DNA of 32,569 nt from an uncultured Blautia sp. (GCA_900539145.1 UQAX01000032.1:1-32569), one strand, 5' to 3'; counted from the first letter of the stretch, positions 23,478-31,929 are shown. Numbers and translations are program-made. Notes: generated by a model from the letters alone, not told the origin.

Positions 23478-24175
23478 AATTTCAGATTTTTAAATAAAGA
23501 GCCTAAGGAAGTAGAGATTTCTTCGCTTTCCGGTAATTCGTAATCCGGTTCTTCCTCTTTTTCTTCTGCGATTTCATTGAGCGCTTTCATGCTCAGACTG
23601 ATTTTTCCGTCTTCGTTTTTGATTACTTTTGCTTTTACTGTATCGCCAATGCTTAAAACGGCTTTCGGTGATTTAATTCGTTTTTCGGAAATCTGAGAAA
23701 CGTGTACAAGACCGGATATTCCGTCGCCTAAATCAATGAAAGCGCCGTAAGTCTGTAAGGACTCTACGGTACCTTCCACAATACTTCCTACCTTAATATC
23801 GTCAATTTTACTGCGTTTTTCAGCGTCAGCCTTTTCTTTTAAAATTTCTTTTGCAGAGAGAACAAGACGGTTTTCCTGTTCGTCTACTTCAAAAACCCTT
23901 ACAGTAATGGTCTTTTTTAAGAAATCTTCCGGATTTTCTACATAATTTAAAGCCAGCTTGGAAACCGGGATAAAAGCACGGATACCTTCTACATAAGCAA
24001 TAACGCCGCCTTTTACAATGCCCTCCACGGACACTTCAAATTCTGTTTTGTCTTCCTTCATCTGCTCTAATTTGTCCCATATAAGCATATCATCGTCACG
24101 GAAGTTAGAGAAAGAAGCGTCAATTTCTTTCATGTAGTCTTCCATAGTTTCTTGTTTTTTCATTTCTTCTGACAT
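23474..24175 (-). CDS. Protein with two S1 RNA-binding domains
   Basis: A 233-residue cytosolic protein. An acidic N-terminal helix region (residues 1-43) is followed by two S1/OB folds. The first (about 44-108) is diverged: GIVKGGVIAYVEGIRAFIPVSKL. The second (about 125-195) is canonical: VGSIVEGTVESLQTYGAFIDLGDGISGLVHVSQIS. A Glu-rich tail follows. The architecture resembles the shortened ribosomal protein S1-like/YpfD-type proteins of Firmicutes, which bind mRNA or ribosomes. GGAGG lies 8 nt before this ATG; the frame continues 17 codons upstream through the promoter and is not credible there. It is the first gene of an operon with the EIIC-like protein and is divergent from the pyrophosphatase gene. 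Confidence 0.9.
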   Translation of the reverse strand: MSEEMKKQETMEDYMKEIDASFSNFRDDDMLIWDKLEQMKEDKTEFEVSVEGIVKGGVIAYVEGIRAFIPVSKLALNYVENPEDFLKKTITVRVFEVDEQENRLVLSAKEILKEKADAEKRSKIDDIKVGSIVEGTVESLQTYGAFIDLGDGISGLVHVSQISEKRIKSPKAVLSIGDTVKAKVIKNEDGKISLSMKALNEIAEEKEEEPDYELPESEEISTSLGSLFKNLKL

Positions 24176-24207
24176 TGAAATACCTCCATGTTTTAAATTT
24201 TGGATTA

Positions 24208-24248
24208 AGTATATCATAATTGCCATTGATTTAGAAGTATGTTACTAT
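24208..24248. promoter_or_regulatory. Divergent promoter region between the S1 gene and the pyrophosphatase gene
   Basis: Plus strand: TTGCCA (24220-24225), 17 nt, TACTAT (24243-24248). Minus strand: extended -10 TG-A-TATACT with TATACT at 24208-24213 but a poor -35. The two promoters share the same 40 bp, so they may compete. Confidence 0.5.
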
Positions 24249-24290
24249 AAAAACAGATAGAACTGCAGTAAAGGCAGAAAGGAAAGAAGA

Positions 24291-25949
24291 ATGGGAAAGC
24301 AAGGAAAAATATACATTATCGGACATAAAAATCCAGACACAGACTCTATTTGTTCAGCGATTGCTTATGCGGATATAAAGAACAGAATGAGTAACGGAAA
24401 TCGCTATGCGGCAAAGAGAGCGGGACAGATAAATGAAGAAACAGAATATGTGCTGAAACGATTTGGTGTGGAAGCGCCGGGTTACCTGTCAGATGTTGGG
24501 ACACAGGTAAAAGATATGGATATTCGTGAAACTCCGGGAGTTCCCAACAGTATTTCCATTAAAGATGCGTGGGCAATTATGAAAGAGAGCAGTGCAGTAA
24601 CATTGCCTATTACAAAAGAGGACGGACAGCTGGAAGGATTGATTACCACAGGAGATATTGCAAAATCCTACATGGATGCCCATGACAATTATTTCCTTTC
24701 CAATGCCAGAACCCAGTACAGAAGTATTGCCAATACCGTAGAAGGCGTCATTGTAACAGGAAATTCCCATGGGTATTTTGTAAAGGGAAAGGTGGTAATC
24801 GGGGCGGCAAATCCAGATGAATTAGGAGATTTTCTGGAGGAAGACGATTTGGTTATCTTAGGAGACCGCCATGAAGACCACTTATGCGCTATTCAGGAAA
24901 ATGTAAGCTGTATGATTGTGTGCAACCATGCCAGAGTATCTGCAGATATTATTGAGGCGGCAGAAAGAAACCAGTGCGTCATCATTCAGTCCGCTCTTGA
25001 TACATTTACCGTAGCAAGATTGATTAATCAGAGTATTCCTGTGAAACACATTATGAAAAAGGAAAATCTGATTACGTTTCAGACAGATGACTTTACCGAT
25101 AATGTAAAGGACATCATGGTAAAAAACCGACACAGAGCATTTCCGGTGGTAAATAAGCATGGCAAATATATTGGTACGGTTTCCCGCCGTAATTTGCTGG
25201 GAATGAAAAAGAAACAGCTGATTTTAGTTGACCATAATGAGAAGACACAGGCAGTGGACAATATTGATGCGGCAGAAATATTGGAAATTATCGACCATCA
25301 CAGATTGGGCTCACTGGAAACTTTACAGCCGGTGATGTTCCGCAATCAGCCGGTAGGGTGTACAGCGACAATTATGTATCAGATTTATGTGGAAAAGGCG
25401 TTGGAAATCAGTCCGTCTATTGCGGGGCTTTTATGTTCTGCGATTATTTCAGATACTTTGATGTTTCGTTCGCCTACCTGTACCTCCGCAGATAAAATGG
25501 CGGCAGGCGCTTTGGCTTTGATTGCGGGAATTAATATAGAAGAACATGCAAAAGAAATGTTTACTGCCGGAAGTAATTTGAGAGGAAAGACTACGGAAGT
25601 TATTTTCTATCAGGATTTCAAGCGATTTACGGCAGATACCGTGAATTTTGGCGTAGGGCAGATTAGCTCCATGAATGAAGATGAGCTGAAAGATTTAAAG
25701 AAAAGGCTTATTCCGTTTATGGAACATGAGTGTGGAAAGAACGGAATTTCCATGGTATTTTTCATGCTGACCAATATTTTAGATGAGTCTTCAGAAATCA
25801 TCTGTTATGGAGAGGGCAGCGGAAAATTGGTGCAGGATGCGTTTGAGGTACAGGAGTCAGACAGCGGTTATATACTGCCCGGCGTGGTATCCAGAAAGAA
25901 ACAGCTAATACCTGCATTTATCGGAACTTTGCAGCAGAATGGAAATTAG
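24291..25949 (+). CDS. ppaC: Manganese-dependent inorganic pyrophosphatase with CBS and DRTGG domains
   Basis: A family II pyrophosphatase that hydrolyses PPi to phosphate, with an adenine-nucleotide-regulated insert. The catalytic DHH part is split: GHKNPDTDS near residue 11 supplies metal ligands, then after the insert come VDHNE (D314, H315) and DHHRLG (D335-H337). Between them lie a CBS motif pair (residues about 70-130 and 250-305) and a DRTGG domain, giving 552 residues compared with about 310 for the plain enzyme. A DHHA2 domain closes the protein, with MVFFMLTNILDESSEIICYG. This CBS/DRTGG form is typical of Clostridia and responds to AMP, ADP and diadenosine polyphosphates. A divergent promoter precedes it. 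Confidence 0.95.
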   Translation: MGKQGKIYIIGHKNPDTDSICSAIAYADIKNRMSNGNRYAAKRAGQINEETEYVLKRFGVEAPGYLSDVGTQVKDMDIRETPGVPNSISIKDAWAIMKESSAVTLPITKEDGQLEGLITTGDIAKSYMDAHDNYFLSNARTQYRSIANTVEGVIVTGNSHGYFVKGKVVIGAANPDELGDFLEEDDLVILGDRHEDHLCAIQENVSCMIVCNHARVSADIIEAAERNQCVIIQSALDTFTVARLINQSIPVKHIMKKENLITFQTDDFTDNVKDIMVKNRHRAFPVVNKHGKYIGTVSRRNLLGMKKKQLILVDHNEKTQAVDNIDAAEILEIIDHHRLGSLETLQPVMFRNQPVGCTATIMYQIYVEKALEISPSIAGLLCSAIISDTLMFRSPTCTSADKMAAGALALIAGINIEEHAKEMFTAGSNLRGKTTEVIFYQDFKRFTADTVNFGVGQISSMNEDELKDLKKRLIPFMEHECGKNGISMVFFMLTNILDESSEIICYGEGSGKLVQDAFEVQESDSGYILPGVVSRKKQLIPAFIGTLQQNGN

Positions 25950-25983
25950 CGTATAGCATATTGGCATTGAAAGGAAAAAGAAA

Positions 25984-26577
25984 ATGGGTAAAATTGAGTG
26001 GAAACCGGGGAATATGCTTTATCCTCTGCCGGTGGTAATGGTAAGTGTGGCAGATGAAGAAGGAAAAGACAATATTATTACCGTGGCATGGGCAGGAACG
26101 GTATGTACCAATCCGCCTATGGTATCAATTTCCGTAAGACCGGAGAGATATTCTTATCACATGATAAAAGAAACCGGAGAGTTTGTAATCAACCTTACTA
26201 CAGAAAAGCTGGCTTATGCAACGGATTACTGCGGGGTAAAATCCGGTCGGGATGTAGATAAATTTAAAGAGGTACATTTAACAAGAGAAGCAGCCTCTCA
26301 TGTGGGAGCGCCTATGATAAAAGAGTCTCCTGTTTCTATTGAGTGTCGTGTAAGAGAAGTGCAGGAGTATGGAAGTCATAGCGTGTTTACGGCAGATGTG
26401 CTGGCGGTACATGTAGATGACCAATACATGGATGAAAAAGGCAAGTTTGATTTGGCAATGTCAAATCCGATTGTTTATTCCCACGGAGAGTATTATGGAT
26501 TAGGAAAGAAATTAGGAACTTTTGGGTATAGTATCAAGAAGAAAAGAAAGAAAAAACAGAAGAAACAGGGGAAATGA
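25984..26577 (+). CDS. Flavin reductase-like (flavoredoxin) FMN-binding protein
   Basis: A 197-residue protein of the flavin_reductase-like split-barrel family that binds FMN: KPGNMLYPLPVVMVSVADEEG, NIITVAWAGTVCTNPPMVSISVRPERYSYHMI and ETGEFVINLTTE are family hallmarks, followed by YCGVKSGRDVDKFKE. In anaerobes such proteins act as electron carriers or NAD(P)H:flavin reductases. The last 15 residues are almost all Lys/Arg (KKKRKKKQKKQGK), an unusual basic tail that could bind nucleic acid or membranes. It starts 34 nt after the pyrophosphatase stop; its own stop overlaps the next gene region. The physiological partner is unknown. Confidence 0.9.
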   Translation: MGKIEWKPGNMLYPLPVVMVSVADEEGKDNIITVAWAGTVCTNPPMVSISVRPERYSYHMIKETGEFVINLTTEKLAYATDYCGVKSGRDVDKFKEVHLTREAASHVGAPMIKESPVSIECRVREVQEYGSHSVFTADVLAVHVDDQYMDEKGKFDLAMSNPIVYSHGEYYGLGKKLGTFGYSIKKKRKKKQKKQGK

Positions 26578-26579
26578 GT

Positions 26580-27077
26580 ATGAAAAACATTACACTGATT
26601 GGGATGCCCGGTGTAGGAAAAAGCACGGTAGGCGTTATTCTGGCTAAAGTGCTGGGATATGAATTTGTGGATTCAGACCTGTTAATTCAAAAGTCTGAAA
26701 ATATGCTTTTGCGGGAAATTATTGCAAGGGACGGACAAGATGGTTTTTTAAAAATTGAAAACAGGGTAAATGCTTCTATTGAAACGGAAAAATCAGTAAT
26801 TGCCACAGGGGGAAGCGTGGTATACTGTGCAGAAGCAATGGAGCATTTAAAAGAAATCGGCAAAGTGGTATACCTGAAGCTGGAGTACGGGGAACTAAAG
26901 AAACGTTTGGGAAATTTAAGGGGCAGAGGCGTGGTTCTGAGAGATGGACAGACTTTAAAGGATTTATACGATGAGCGGACACCTCTTTACGAGAAATATG
27001 CAGATGTCATAGTTGATGAGAAAAATCTGGATGTAGAGGGAACTTTACAGAAAATTCTCGAAAATATTGCTGAATAA
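26580..27077 (+). CDS. Shikimate kinase-like P-loop kinase
   Basis: A 165-residue P-loop kinase of the shikimate kinase fold. It has Walker A GMPGVGKST, VDSDLLIQ at the first acidic motif, and ERTPLYEKYAD with the Arg/Tyr of the C-terminal substrate/ATP region. Two signature spots differ from classical AroK. The substrate-binding FR pair after the second acidic motif reads FLKIE, and the GGG loop reads TGGSVV. The lid RGRGVVLRDGQ also departs from the usual RPLL. It may phosphorylate a related alcohol, or be an AroK variant. ATG at 26580 is eight nt after AGGGG; ATG at 26574 (overlapping the previous stop as ATGA) is too close. No other aromatic-pathway gene is nearby. Confidence 0.85.
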   Translation: MKNITLIGMPGVGKSTVGVILAKVLGYEFVDSDLLIQKSENMLLREIIARDGQDGFLKIENRVNASIETEKSVIATGGSVVYCAEAMEHLKEIGKVVYLKLEYGELKKRLGNLRGRGVVLRDGQTLKDLYDERTPLYEKYADVIVDEKNLDVEGTLQKILENIAE

Positions 27078-27130
27078 TTGACAGCAAAGACTTAGGAAAC
27101 TGTGGAGAAACGGGAAAATACGGATTTTTA

Positions 27131-27157
27131 TTTACAAATTCTTATATCTGTTATAAT
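27131..27157 (+). promoter_or_regulatory. Promoter of murA
   Basis: Extended -10 TG-T-TATAAT (27149-27157) overlaps a second TATAAT (27157-27162); TTTACA at 27131-27136 is a short-spaced -35. A leader of about 145 nt follows and contains a CAGGT/ACCTG hairpin (27275-27290) just before the ribosome site. Confidence 0.6.
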
Positions 27158-27310
27158 ATAATGGATAAGCCATAAAATAGTATTGAGAAAGTATTGTAAA
27201 CAGACGTAAATTCGAGGAATGGCTTTAGAACAAATAGATAAAACCTGTGACAGACAGGCAGACATAGATTTAGACAGGTAATGATACCTGAGAAAACAAG
27301 AGGTGTGTAT

Positions 27311-28603
27311 ATGGAACAGTATATCATTAAGGGTGGAAACCCATTGGTCGGTGAAGTGGAAATTGGCGGCGCCAAGAACGCAGCTCTGGCTATACTGGCA
27401 GCAGCAATCATGACAGATGAGACGGTACACATTGAAAATTTACCAAATGTTCGTGATATTAATGTGTTATTAGAGGCAATTAAAGAGATTGGTGCAATAG
27501 TTGACCGTATTGGTCCTACGGAAGTGAAGATTGCGGGCGCAACTATTGGAAATATTACTGTTGAGTATGAATATATTAAGAAAATCAGAGCGTCCTATTA
27601 TTTATTGGGGGCTCTTTTAGGCAAATATAAAAATGCAGAAGTACCCCTTCCGGGAGGATGTAATATAGGAAGTCGTCCCATTGACCAGCATTTAAAAGGT
27701 TTTCGGGCTCTTGGTGCGTCTGTGGATATTATTCACGGTGCAGTTGTAGCAAAGGCAGAGCATCTTACAGGGAAACATATTTTTATGGACATGGTATCCG
27801 TAGGTGCGACAATTAACGTTATGATGGCAGCGGCAATGGCGCAGGGAAACACGACTATTGAAAATGCGGCGAGAGAGCCACATGTTGTAGATGTCGCAAA
27901 CTTCTTGAACAGCATGGGTGCAAATATTAAAGGTGCCGGTACAGATGTTATTCGTATTCAGGGAGTGGACAAGCTTCATGGTACGACTTATTCTATTATT
28001 CCGGATCAGATTGAAGCAGGAACCTTCATGTGTGCAGCAGCAGCAACCATGGGGGATATTATGGTGAAAAATGTTATTCCAAAACACTTGGAAGCTACTA
28101 CGGCAAAATTGGAGGAAATCGGATGTCAGGTAGAGGAGTTTGACGATGCGGTGCGTGTTGTGGCAAATAAACGTTTAAAACGCACTAATGTAAAGACTAT
28201 GCCGTATCCGGGTTATCCCACAGATATGCAGCCTCAGTTTGCAGTGACATTGACACTGGCAGAGGGGACAAGTATTGTAACAGAAAGTATTTTTGAAAAT
28301 CGTTTTAAATATGCAGATGAGCTTACCAGAATGGGAGCTAATATTAAGGTAGAGGGAAATACTGCTATTATTGATGGCGTGCAGAAGCTTGCCGGAGCAA
28401 GAGTGAGCGCACCGGATTTAAGAGCAGGAGCAGCTCTTGTTATTGCCGGCTTGGCGGCTGAAGGCATTACGATTGTGGATGACATTGTTTATATCCAGAG
28501 AGGATATGAGCGTTTTGAAGAAAAACTCAGAAGCCTTGGCGCAGAAATTGAAAAGGTTTCCAGTGAAAAGGAAATTAAGAAGTTTCAGCTTCGAGTAGGC
28601 TGA
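27311..28603 (+). CDS. murA: UDP-N-acetylglucosamine 1-carboxyvinyltransferase
   Basis: MurA transfers enolpyruvate from PEP to UDP-GlcNAc, the committed step of peptidoglycan synthesis and the fosfomycin target. The 430 residues equal about the family length. It begins YIIKGGNPLVGEVEIGGAKNAALAILAA, and the loop LPGGCNIGSRPIDQHLKGF carries the PEP-reactive Cys117, so it is expected to be fosfomycin sensitive. It has the UDP-GlcNAc-binding AREPHVVDVANFLNSMGA and ends with a helix containing IQRGYERFEEKLRSLGAEI. AAGAGGTG lies just before the ATG at 27311; the frame continues ten codons upstream without a ribosome site. Firmicutes often have two MurA paralogues; which one this is cannot be told here. 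Confidence 0.97.
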   Translation: MEQYIIKGGNPLVGEVEIGGAKNAALAILAAAIMTDETVHIENLPNVRDINVLLEAIKEIGAIVDRIGPTEVKIAGATIGNITVEYEYIKKIRASYYLLGALLGKYKNAEVPLPGGCNIGSRPIDQHLKGFRALGASVDIIHGAVVAKAEHLTGKHIFMDMVSVGATINVMMAAAMAQGNTTIENAAREPHVVDVANFLNSMGANIKGAGTDVIRIQGVDKLHGTTYSIIPDQIEAGTFMCAAAATMGDIMVKNVIPKHLEATTAKLEEIGCQVEEFDDAVRVVANKRLKRTNVKTMPYPGYPTDMQPQFAVTLTLAEGTSIVTESIFENRFKYADELTRMGANIKVEGNTAIIDGVQKLAGARVSAPDLRAGAALVIAGLAAEGITIVDDIVYIQRGYERFEEKLRSLGAEIEKVSSEKEIKKFQLRVG

Positions 28604-28624
28604 TAGAGTTTTTGGAAAAAATGC

Positions 28625-28653
28625 TTGACGGATAACGGGAAAAGCGTTATTGT
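28625..28653 (+). promoter_or_regulatory. Promoter of metK leader
   Basis: TTGACG (28625-28630), 17 nt, TATTGT (28648-28653), 22 nt after the murA stop and just upstream of the riboswitch. Confidence 0.65.
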
Positions 28654-28690
28654 AGTAGTGCTAAATGGAAAATTGTAAATGTTATATTTT

Positions 28691-28789
28691 CTCTTATTCA
28701 GAGTGATGGAGATACATAGGATCTGTGAAGTCACGGCAACCCCGCATGGCGGAAGGTGCCAACCTGAGCGAATAATCGAACAATAAGAG
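28691..28789 (+). promoter_or_regulatory. SAM-I (S-box) riboswitch aptamer
   Basis: P1 is CTCTTATT (28691-28698) with AATAAGAG (28782-28789). Inside are the S-box blocks AGAGTGATGGAG, GTGAAGTCACGGCAACC, a P3 hairpin CCGC/GCGG and GGTGCCAACCTGAGC. The distal P2 stem is AGAT/ATCT with GG in the loop that can pair with the CC of GCAACC. A terminator follows at 28813, so high SAM should stop transcription of metK. Confidence 0.93.
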
Positions 28790-28812
28790 GATTCATTTTA
28801 TGGAAAGTATAT

Positions 28813-28838
28813 GAGTCCGCTTTGTCGGACTCTTTTTT
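28813..28838 (+). terminator. Riboswitch expression-platform terminator
   Basis: GAGTCCG (28813-28819) pairs with CGGACTC (28826-28832) followed by TTTTTT. It lies 23 nt past the aptamer, between it and metK. Confidence 0.92.
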
Positions 28839-28941
28839 ATTTCATAGGAAATTGCGTCCTATGAAACAAAAATGCTCCGCAAGGAGTGTATTGCGGTGGA
28901 AGTACAAGAGAAAATATAAACTCAAGAAAAGGAGAAAAGAC

Positions 28942-30129
28942 ATGGAAAAAAGGTTATTTACTTCCGAATCTGTAACTGAAGGTCATCCGGATAAGATGTG
29001 TGATGCGATTTCTGATGCGATTTTAGATGCGCTTATGGAAAAAGATCCAATGAGTCGTGTTGCCTGTGAAACAGCTACAACAACAGGTGTTGTTATGGTT
29101 ATGGGTGAAATTACAACAAACGCTTATGTAGATATTCCGAAAATTGTAAGAGATACTGTTCGTGAAATCGGTTATACAAGAGCAAAATATGGTTTTGATG
29201 CAGATACTTGCGGTGTTATTACTACAATCGATGAACAGTCAGCAGATATTGCTTTAGGTGTAAATAAAGCGTTAGAAGCAAAAGAAAATAAAATGTCCGA
29301 AGAAGAAATCGATGCAATCGGCGCCGGAGATCAGGGTATGATGTTTGGATTTGCAACAGATGAAACAGAGGAATTTATGCCATATCCAATCGCACTTGCT
29401 CATAAACTGGCATTACAGCTTACAAAAGTGCGTAAAGACGGCGTGCTTACTTATTTAAGACCGGATGGAAAAACACAGGTAACTGTGGAATATGATGAAA
29501 ATGATAAGCCAATGCGTTTAGATGCAGTGGTATTATCTACACAGCATGATCCGGAAGTGACACAGGAACAAATTCACGCAGATATTAAAAAATATGTATT
29601 TGATCCAATTCTTCCAGCAGATATGGTAGACGATGAAACGAAATTCTTTATCAACCCAACAGGACGTTTTGTAATTGGAGGTCCTCACGGGGACAGTGGA
29701 TTGACAGGACGTAAGATTATTGTAGATACTTACGGTGGATATGCACGTCACGGCGGCGGAGCTTTCTCTGGTAAAGACTGTACAAAAGTAGACCGTTCTG
29801 CAGCTTATGCAGCTCGTTATGTTGCAAAAAATATTGTAGCAGCAGGTCTTGCAAAGAAATGTGAAATTCAGTTATCTTATGCAATCGGTGTAGCACATCC
29901 AACTTCCATTATGGTTGATACTTTTGGAACAGGAAAGCTTTCTGATACACGTTTAGTAGAAATTATTCGTGAAAACTTTGATTTAAGACCGGCAGGAATT
30001 ATTAAAATGCTGGATTTACGCCGTCCAATCTATAAACAGACAGCAGCTTACGGACATTTTGGAAGAAATGATTTGAACCTGCCTTGGGAAAAATTAGATA
30101 GAGTGGAAGAATTAAAGAAATATTTATAA
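28942..30129 (+). CDS. metK: S-adenosylmethionine synthase
   Basis: Methionine adenosyltransferase makes SAM from methionine and ATP in the cytosol as a tetramer. The 395 residues match the family. Motifs: FTSESVTEGHPDKMCDAISDAILD at the N-terminus (His and Asp for ATP/Mg), GAGDQGMMFGFATDET in the middle (signature 1), GGAFSGKDCTKVDRSAAYAARYVAKN (signature 2, P-loop) and the C-terminal AYGHFGR. The start is set by GGAG 7 nt before the ATG at 28942; a longer open frame runs back into the riboswitch and is not translated. SAM-I riboswitch plus terminator upstream gives feedback repression by the product. A terminator follows the gene. Confidence 0.98.
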   Translation: MEKRLFTSESVTEGHPDKMCDAISDAILDALMEKDPMSRVACETATTTGVVMVMGEITTNAYVDIPKIVRDTVREIGYTRAKYGFDADTCGVITTIDEQSADIALGVNKALEAKENKMSEEEIDAIGAGDQGMMFGFATDETEEFMPYPIALAHKLALQLTKVRKDGVLTYLRPDGKTQVTVEYDENDKPMRLDAVVLSTQHDPEVTQEQIHADIKKYVFDPILPADMVDDETKFFINPTGRFVIGGPHGDSGLTGRKIIVDTYGGYARHGGGAFSGKDCTKVDRSAAYAARYVAKNIVAAGLAKKCEIQLSYAIGVAHPTSIMVDTFGTGKLSDTRLVEIIRENFDLRPAGIIKMLDLRRPIYKQTAAYGHFGRNDLNLPWEKLDRVEELKKYL

Positions 30130-30157
30130 GATATTTATGAAAATGAGAATTTTTATG

Positions 30158-30188
30158 TCGGACTGTTTCATTAACGGTCCGATTTTTT
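30158..30188 (+). terminator. Terminator of metK
   Basis: TCGGAC (30158-30163) pairs with GTCCGA (30177-30182), followed by six T. Confidence 0.85.
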
Positions 30189-30237
30189 CTGTTTTGTGCC
30201 GAAAGTATTACATTTGTGTGTATATGAAGAAATGAGG

Positions 30238-30266
30238 TTGAAATTACCAGAAAATTGTAATAGGAT
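30238..30266 (+). promoter_or_regulatory. Promoter of the L,D-transpeptidase gene
   Basis: TTGAAA (30238-30243), 17 nt, TAGGAT (30261-30266); GGGAGGAAAAGG follows as ribosome site before the ATG at 30303. Confidence 0.55.
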
Positions 30267-30302
30267 ATCAATATAGAAATAAAAGCAGCGGGAGGAAAAG
30301 GA

Positions 30303-31913
30303 ATGAAGAAAAAAACGTTACAGGCTGCTGTAATTGCTTTAGGTATTTTAAGCGCCAGCTTTACAGTATCTGCTATGGGGAAAGTTAATATGGAAAATTC
30401 TGTAGTGCCTGAAACAGCAGAAGAAGTTGTGGGGTCAGTTGATAGTGAGAAAACGCAGAACATTTCTGTAGATGAAATGATTAAGCCGGAAAAACTTGAG
30501 ACAGATGGAGAAGGTGAAGATAAACCAAAGACTGGCTGGGTTCGTGATGGAGAAAATTGGAAGTATAGGGACGAAAACGGCGATTTTGTGAAAAATAGTT
30601 GGCAGGAAGTCGGAGAATTCAAGTATTATTTTGGAGAAGATGGAGTGATGCAGACAGGTTGGATTGCTCCGGGGGATGGAAACTGGTATTATGCTTATGC
30701 GGATGGAGCAGCGCAGACAGATTGGTTTCAGGCGAAAGACGGCCGTTGGTATTATGCGAATAAAGATGGAGTAATGCAGACAGGTTGGATTGCCCCGGGA
30801 GATGGAAATTGGTATTATGCCTATGCAGATGGAGCAATGCAGACAGATTGGTTTCAGGCGGAAAACGGCCGTTGGTATTATGCGAATAAAGACGGAGTAA
30901 TGCAGACGGGTTGGATTGCCCCGGGAGATGGAAATTGGTATTATGCCTATGCAGACGGAGTAATGCAGACAGGTTGGTTTACTCCGGGAGACGGAAACTG
31001 GTATTATGCGAATAAAGACGGAGTAATGCAGACAAATTGGTTTCAGGCGGAAAATGGTTGTTGGTACTATGCGAATAAAGACGGAGTGATGCAGACAGGC
31101 TGGATTGCCCCGGGAGATGGAAATTGGTATTATGCCTATGCAGATGGAGCAATGCAGACGGGTTGGATTGCCCCGGGAGATGGAAATTGGTATTATGCCT
31201 ATGCAGATGGAGTAATACAGACAGGCTGGATTTTGACGGGAACAGATGATTGGTATTATGCTTATGGAAATGGTGCGATAGCAATTAATACTTGGGAAAA
31301 AATGAACGGACAGTGGTACTGGTTTGATGAAAGTGGTTTGATGGCACAGGGCTGGAAATACATAGGAAGATATAAATATTATTTTGACAAATCGGGATAT
31401 ATGCTTCAGGATTTGGATGGAGTATTGGGAAGACAGTCTTCTTATGAAATTACAGTAAACCGTAAAAGATGTCAGGTAATGGTTTACGCAAAGGACGGAA
31501 GTAATGGATATATTATTCCGGTAAAAACATTTACCTGCTCCGTAGGGCTTCCTTCTACACCTACACCTACGGGAACATTTTATACACCGAATAAGTATCG
31601 CTGGCATACTTTGATGGGACCTTCTTATGGTCAATATTGTACCAGAATTAACGGAGGAATTTTATTCCACTCCGTAGCCGGTTATAATATGACAAGCTAT
31701 AACATCCATGCAAGGGATTATAATAAGTTGGGTTCACCGGCATCTCACGGCTGTGTGCGTTTAAATGTACGTGATGCAAAATGGATTTATGATAATTGTA
31801 GTTTGGGAACAAAGGTTACAATTTCTGACTCCGTAGCAACACCGTTTGACAAACCTGCGACAATTAAAATTCCTGCAAATCAGAATTGGGATCCAACAGA
31901 CCCAAATATCTAA
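30303..31913 (+). CDS. Secreted L,D-transpeptidase (YkuD) with cell-wall-binding repeats
   Basis: A 536-residue exported cell-wall enzyme. A signal peptide (residues 1-24, ending VSA) is followed by an acidic linker, then fourteen repeats of about 20-21 residues of the choline/cell-wall-binding type (TGW...GDGNWYYAYADG...MQ), residues about 75-370. The C-terminal YkuD domain contains the catalytic SHGCVRLN with His482 and Cys484, preceded by a conserved His in GGILFHS. Such enzymes form 3-3 cross-links or attach proteins to peptidoglycan and resist most penicillins. The repeats probably anchor the enzyme to choline-like or teichoic-acid decorations. The N-terminal repeats are diverged and the middle ten are nearly identical, indicating recent expansion. 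It has its own promoter and terminator. Confidence 0.93.
   Translation: MKKKTLQAAVIALGILSASFTVSAMGKVNMENSVVPETAEEVVGSVDSEKTQNISVDEMIKPEKLETDGEGEDKPKTGWVRDGENWKYRDENGDFVKNSWQEVGEFKYYFGEDGVMQTGWIAPGDGNWYYAYADGAAQTDWFQAKDGRWYYANKDGVMQTGWIAPGDGNWYYAYADGAMQTDWFQAENGRWYYANKDGVMQTGWIAPGDGNWYYAYADGVMQTGWFTPGDGNWYYANKDGVMQTNWFQAENGCWYYANKDGVMQTGWIAPGDGNWYYAYADGAMQTGWIAPGDGNWYYAYADGVIQTGWILTGTDDWYYAYGNGAIAINTWEKMNGQWYWFDESGLMAQGWKYIGRYKYYFDKSGYMLQDLDGVLGRQSSYEITVNRKRCQVMVYAKDGSNGYIIPVKTFTCSVGLPSTPTPTGTFYTPNKYRWHTLMGPSYGQYCTRINGGILFHSVAGYNMTSYNIHARDYNKLGSPASHGCVRLNVRDAKWIYDNCSLGTKVTISDSVATPFDKPATIKIPANQNWDPTDPNI
30654..31283 (+). repeat. Ten tandem 63-bp repeats in the L,D-transpeptidase gene
   Basis: Ten in-frame units of 21 codons encode alternating types: TGWIAPGDGNWYYAYADG and TDWFQAENGRWYYANKDG. 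DNA identity between same-type units is very high, so unit number is likely to vary by slippage or unequal recombination, keeping the reading frame. Confidence 0.9.
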
Positions 31914-31929
31914 AAAAGATATATAGATT

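Noticed and set aside
28822..28941. N-terminal extension of MetK
   Set aside because: It would start inside the riboswitch terminator and add 40 residues absent from the family; GGAG and the MEKRLFTSES start at 28942 fit.
30654..31283. CRISPR-like or satellite array
   Set aside because: The 63-bp units are contiguous, in frame and encode cell-wall-binding repeats; there are no spacers.
30435..31634. 399-codon open frame on the minus strand
   Set aside because: It is the shadow of the repeated codons of the L,D-transpeptidase, with a repeated meaningless peptide and no ribosome site.
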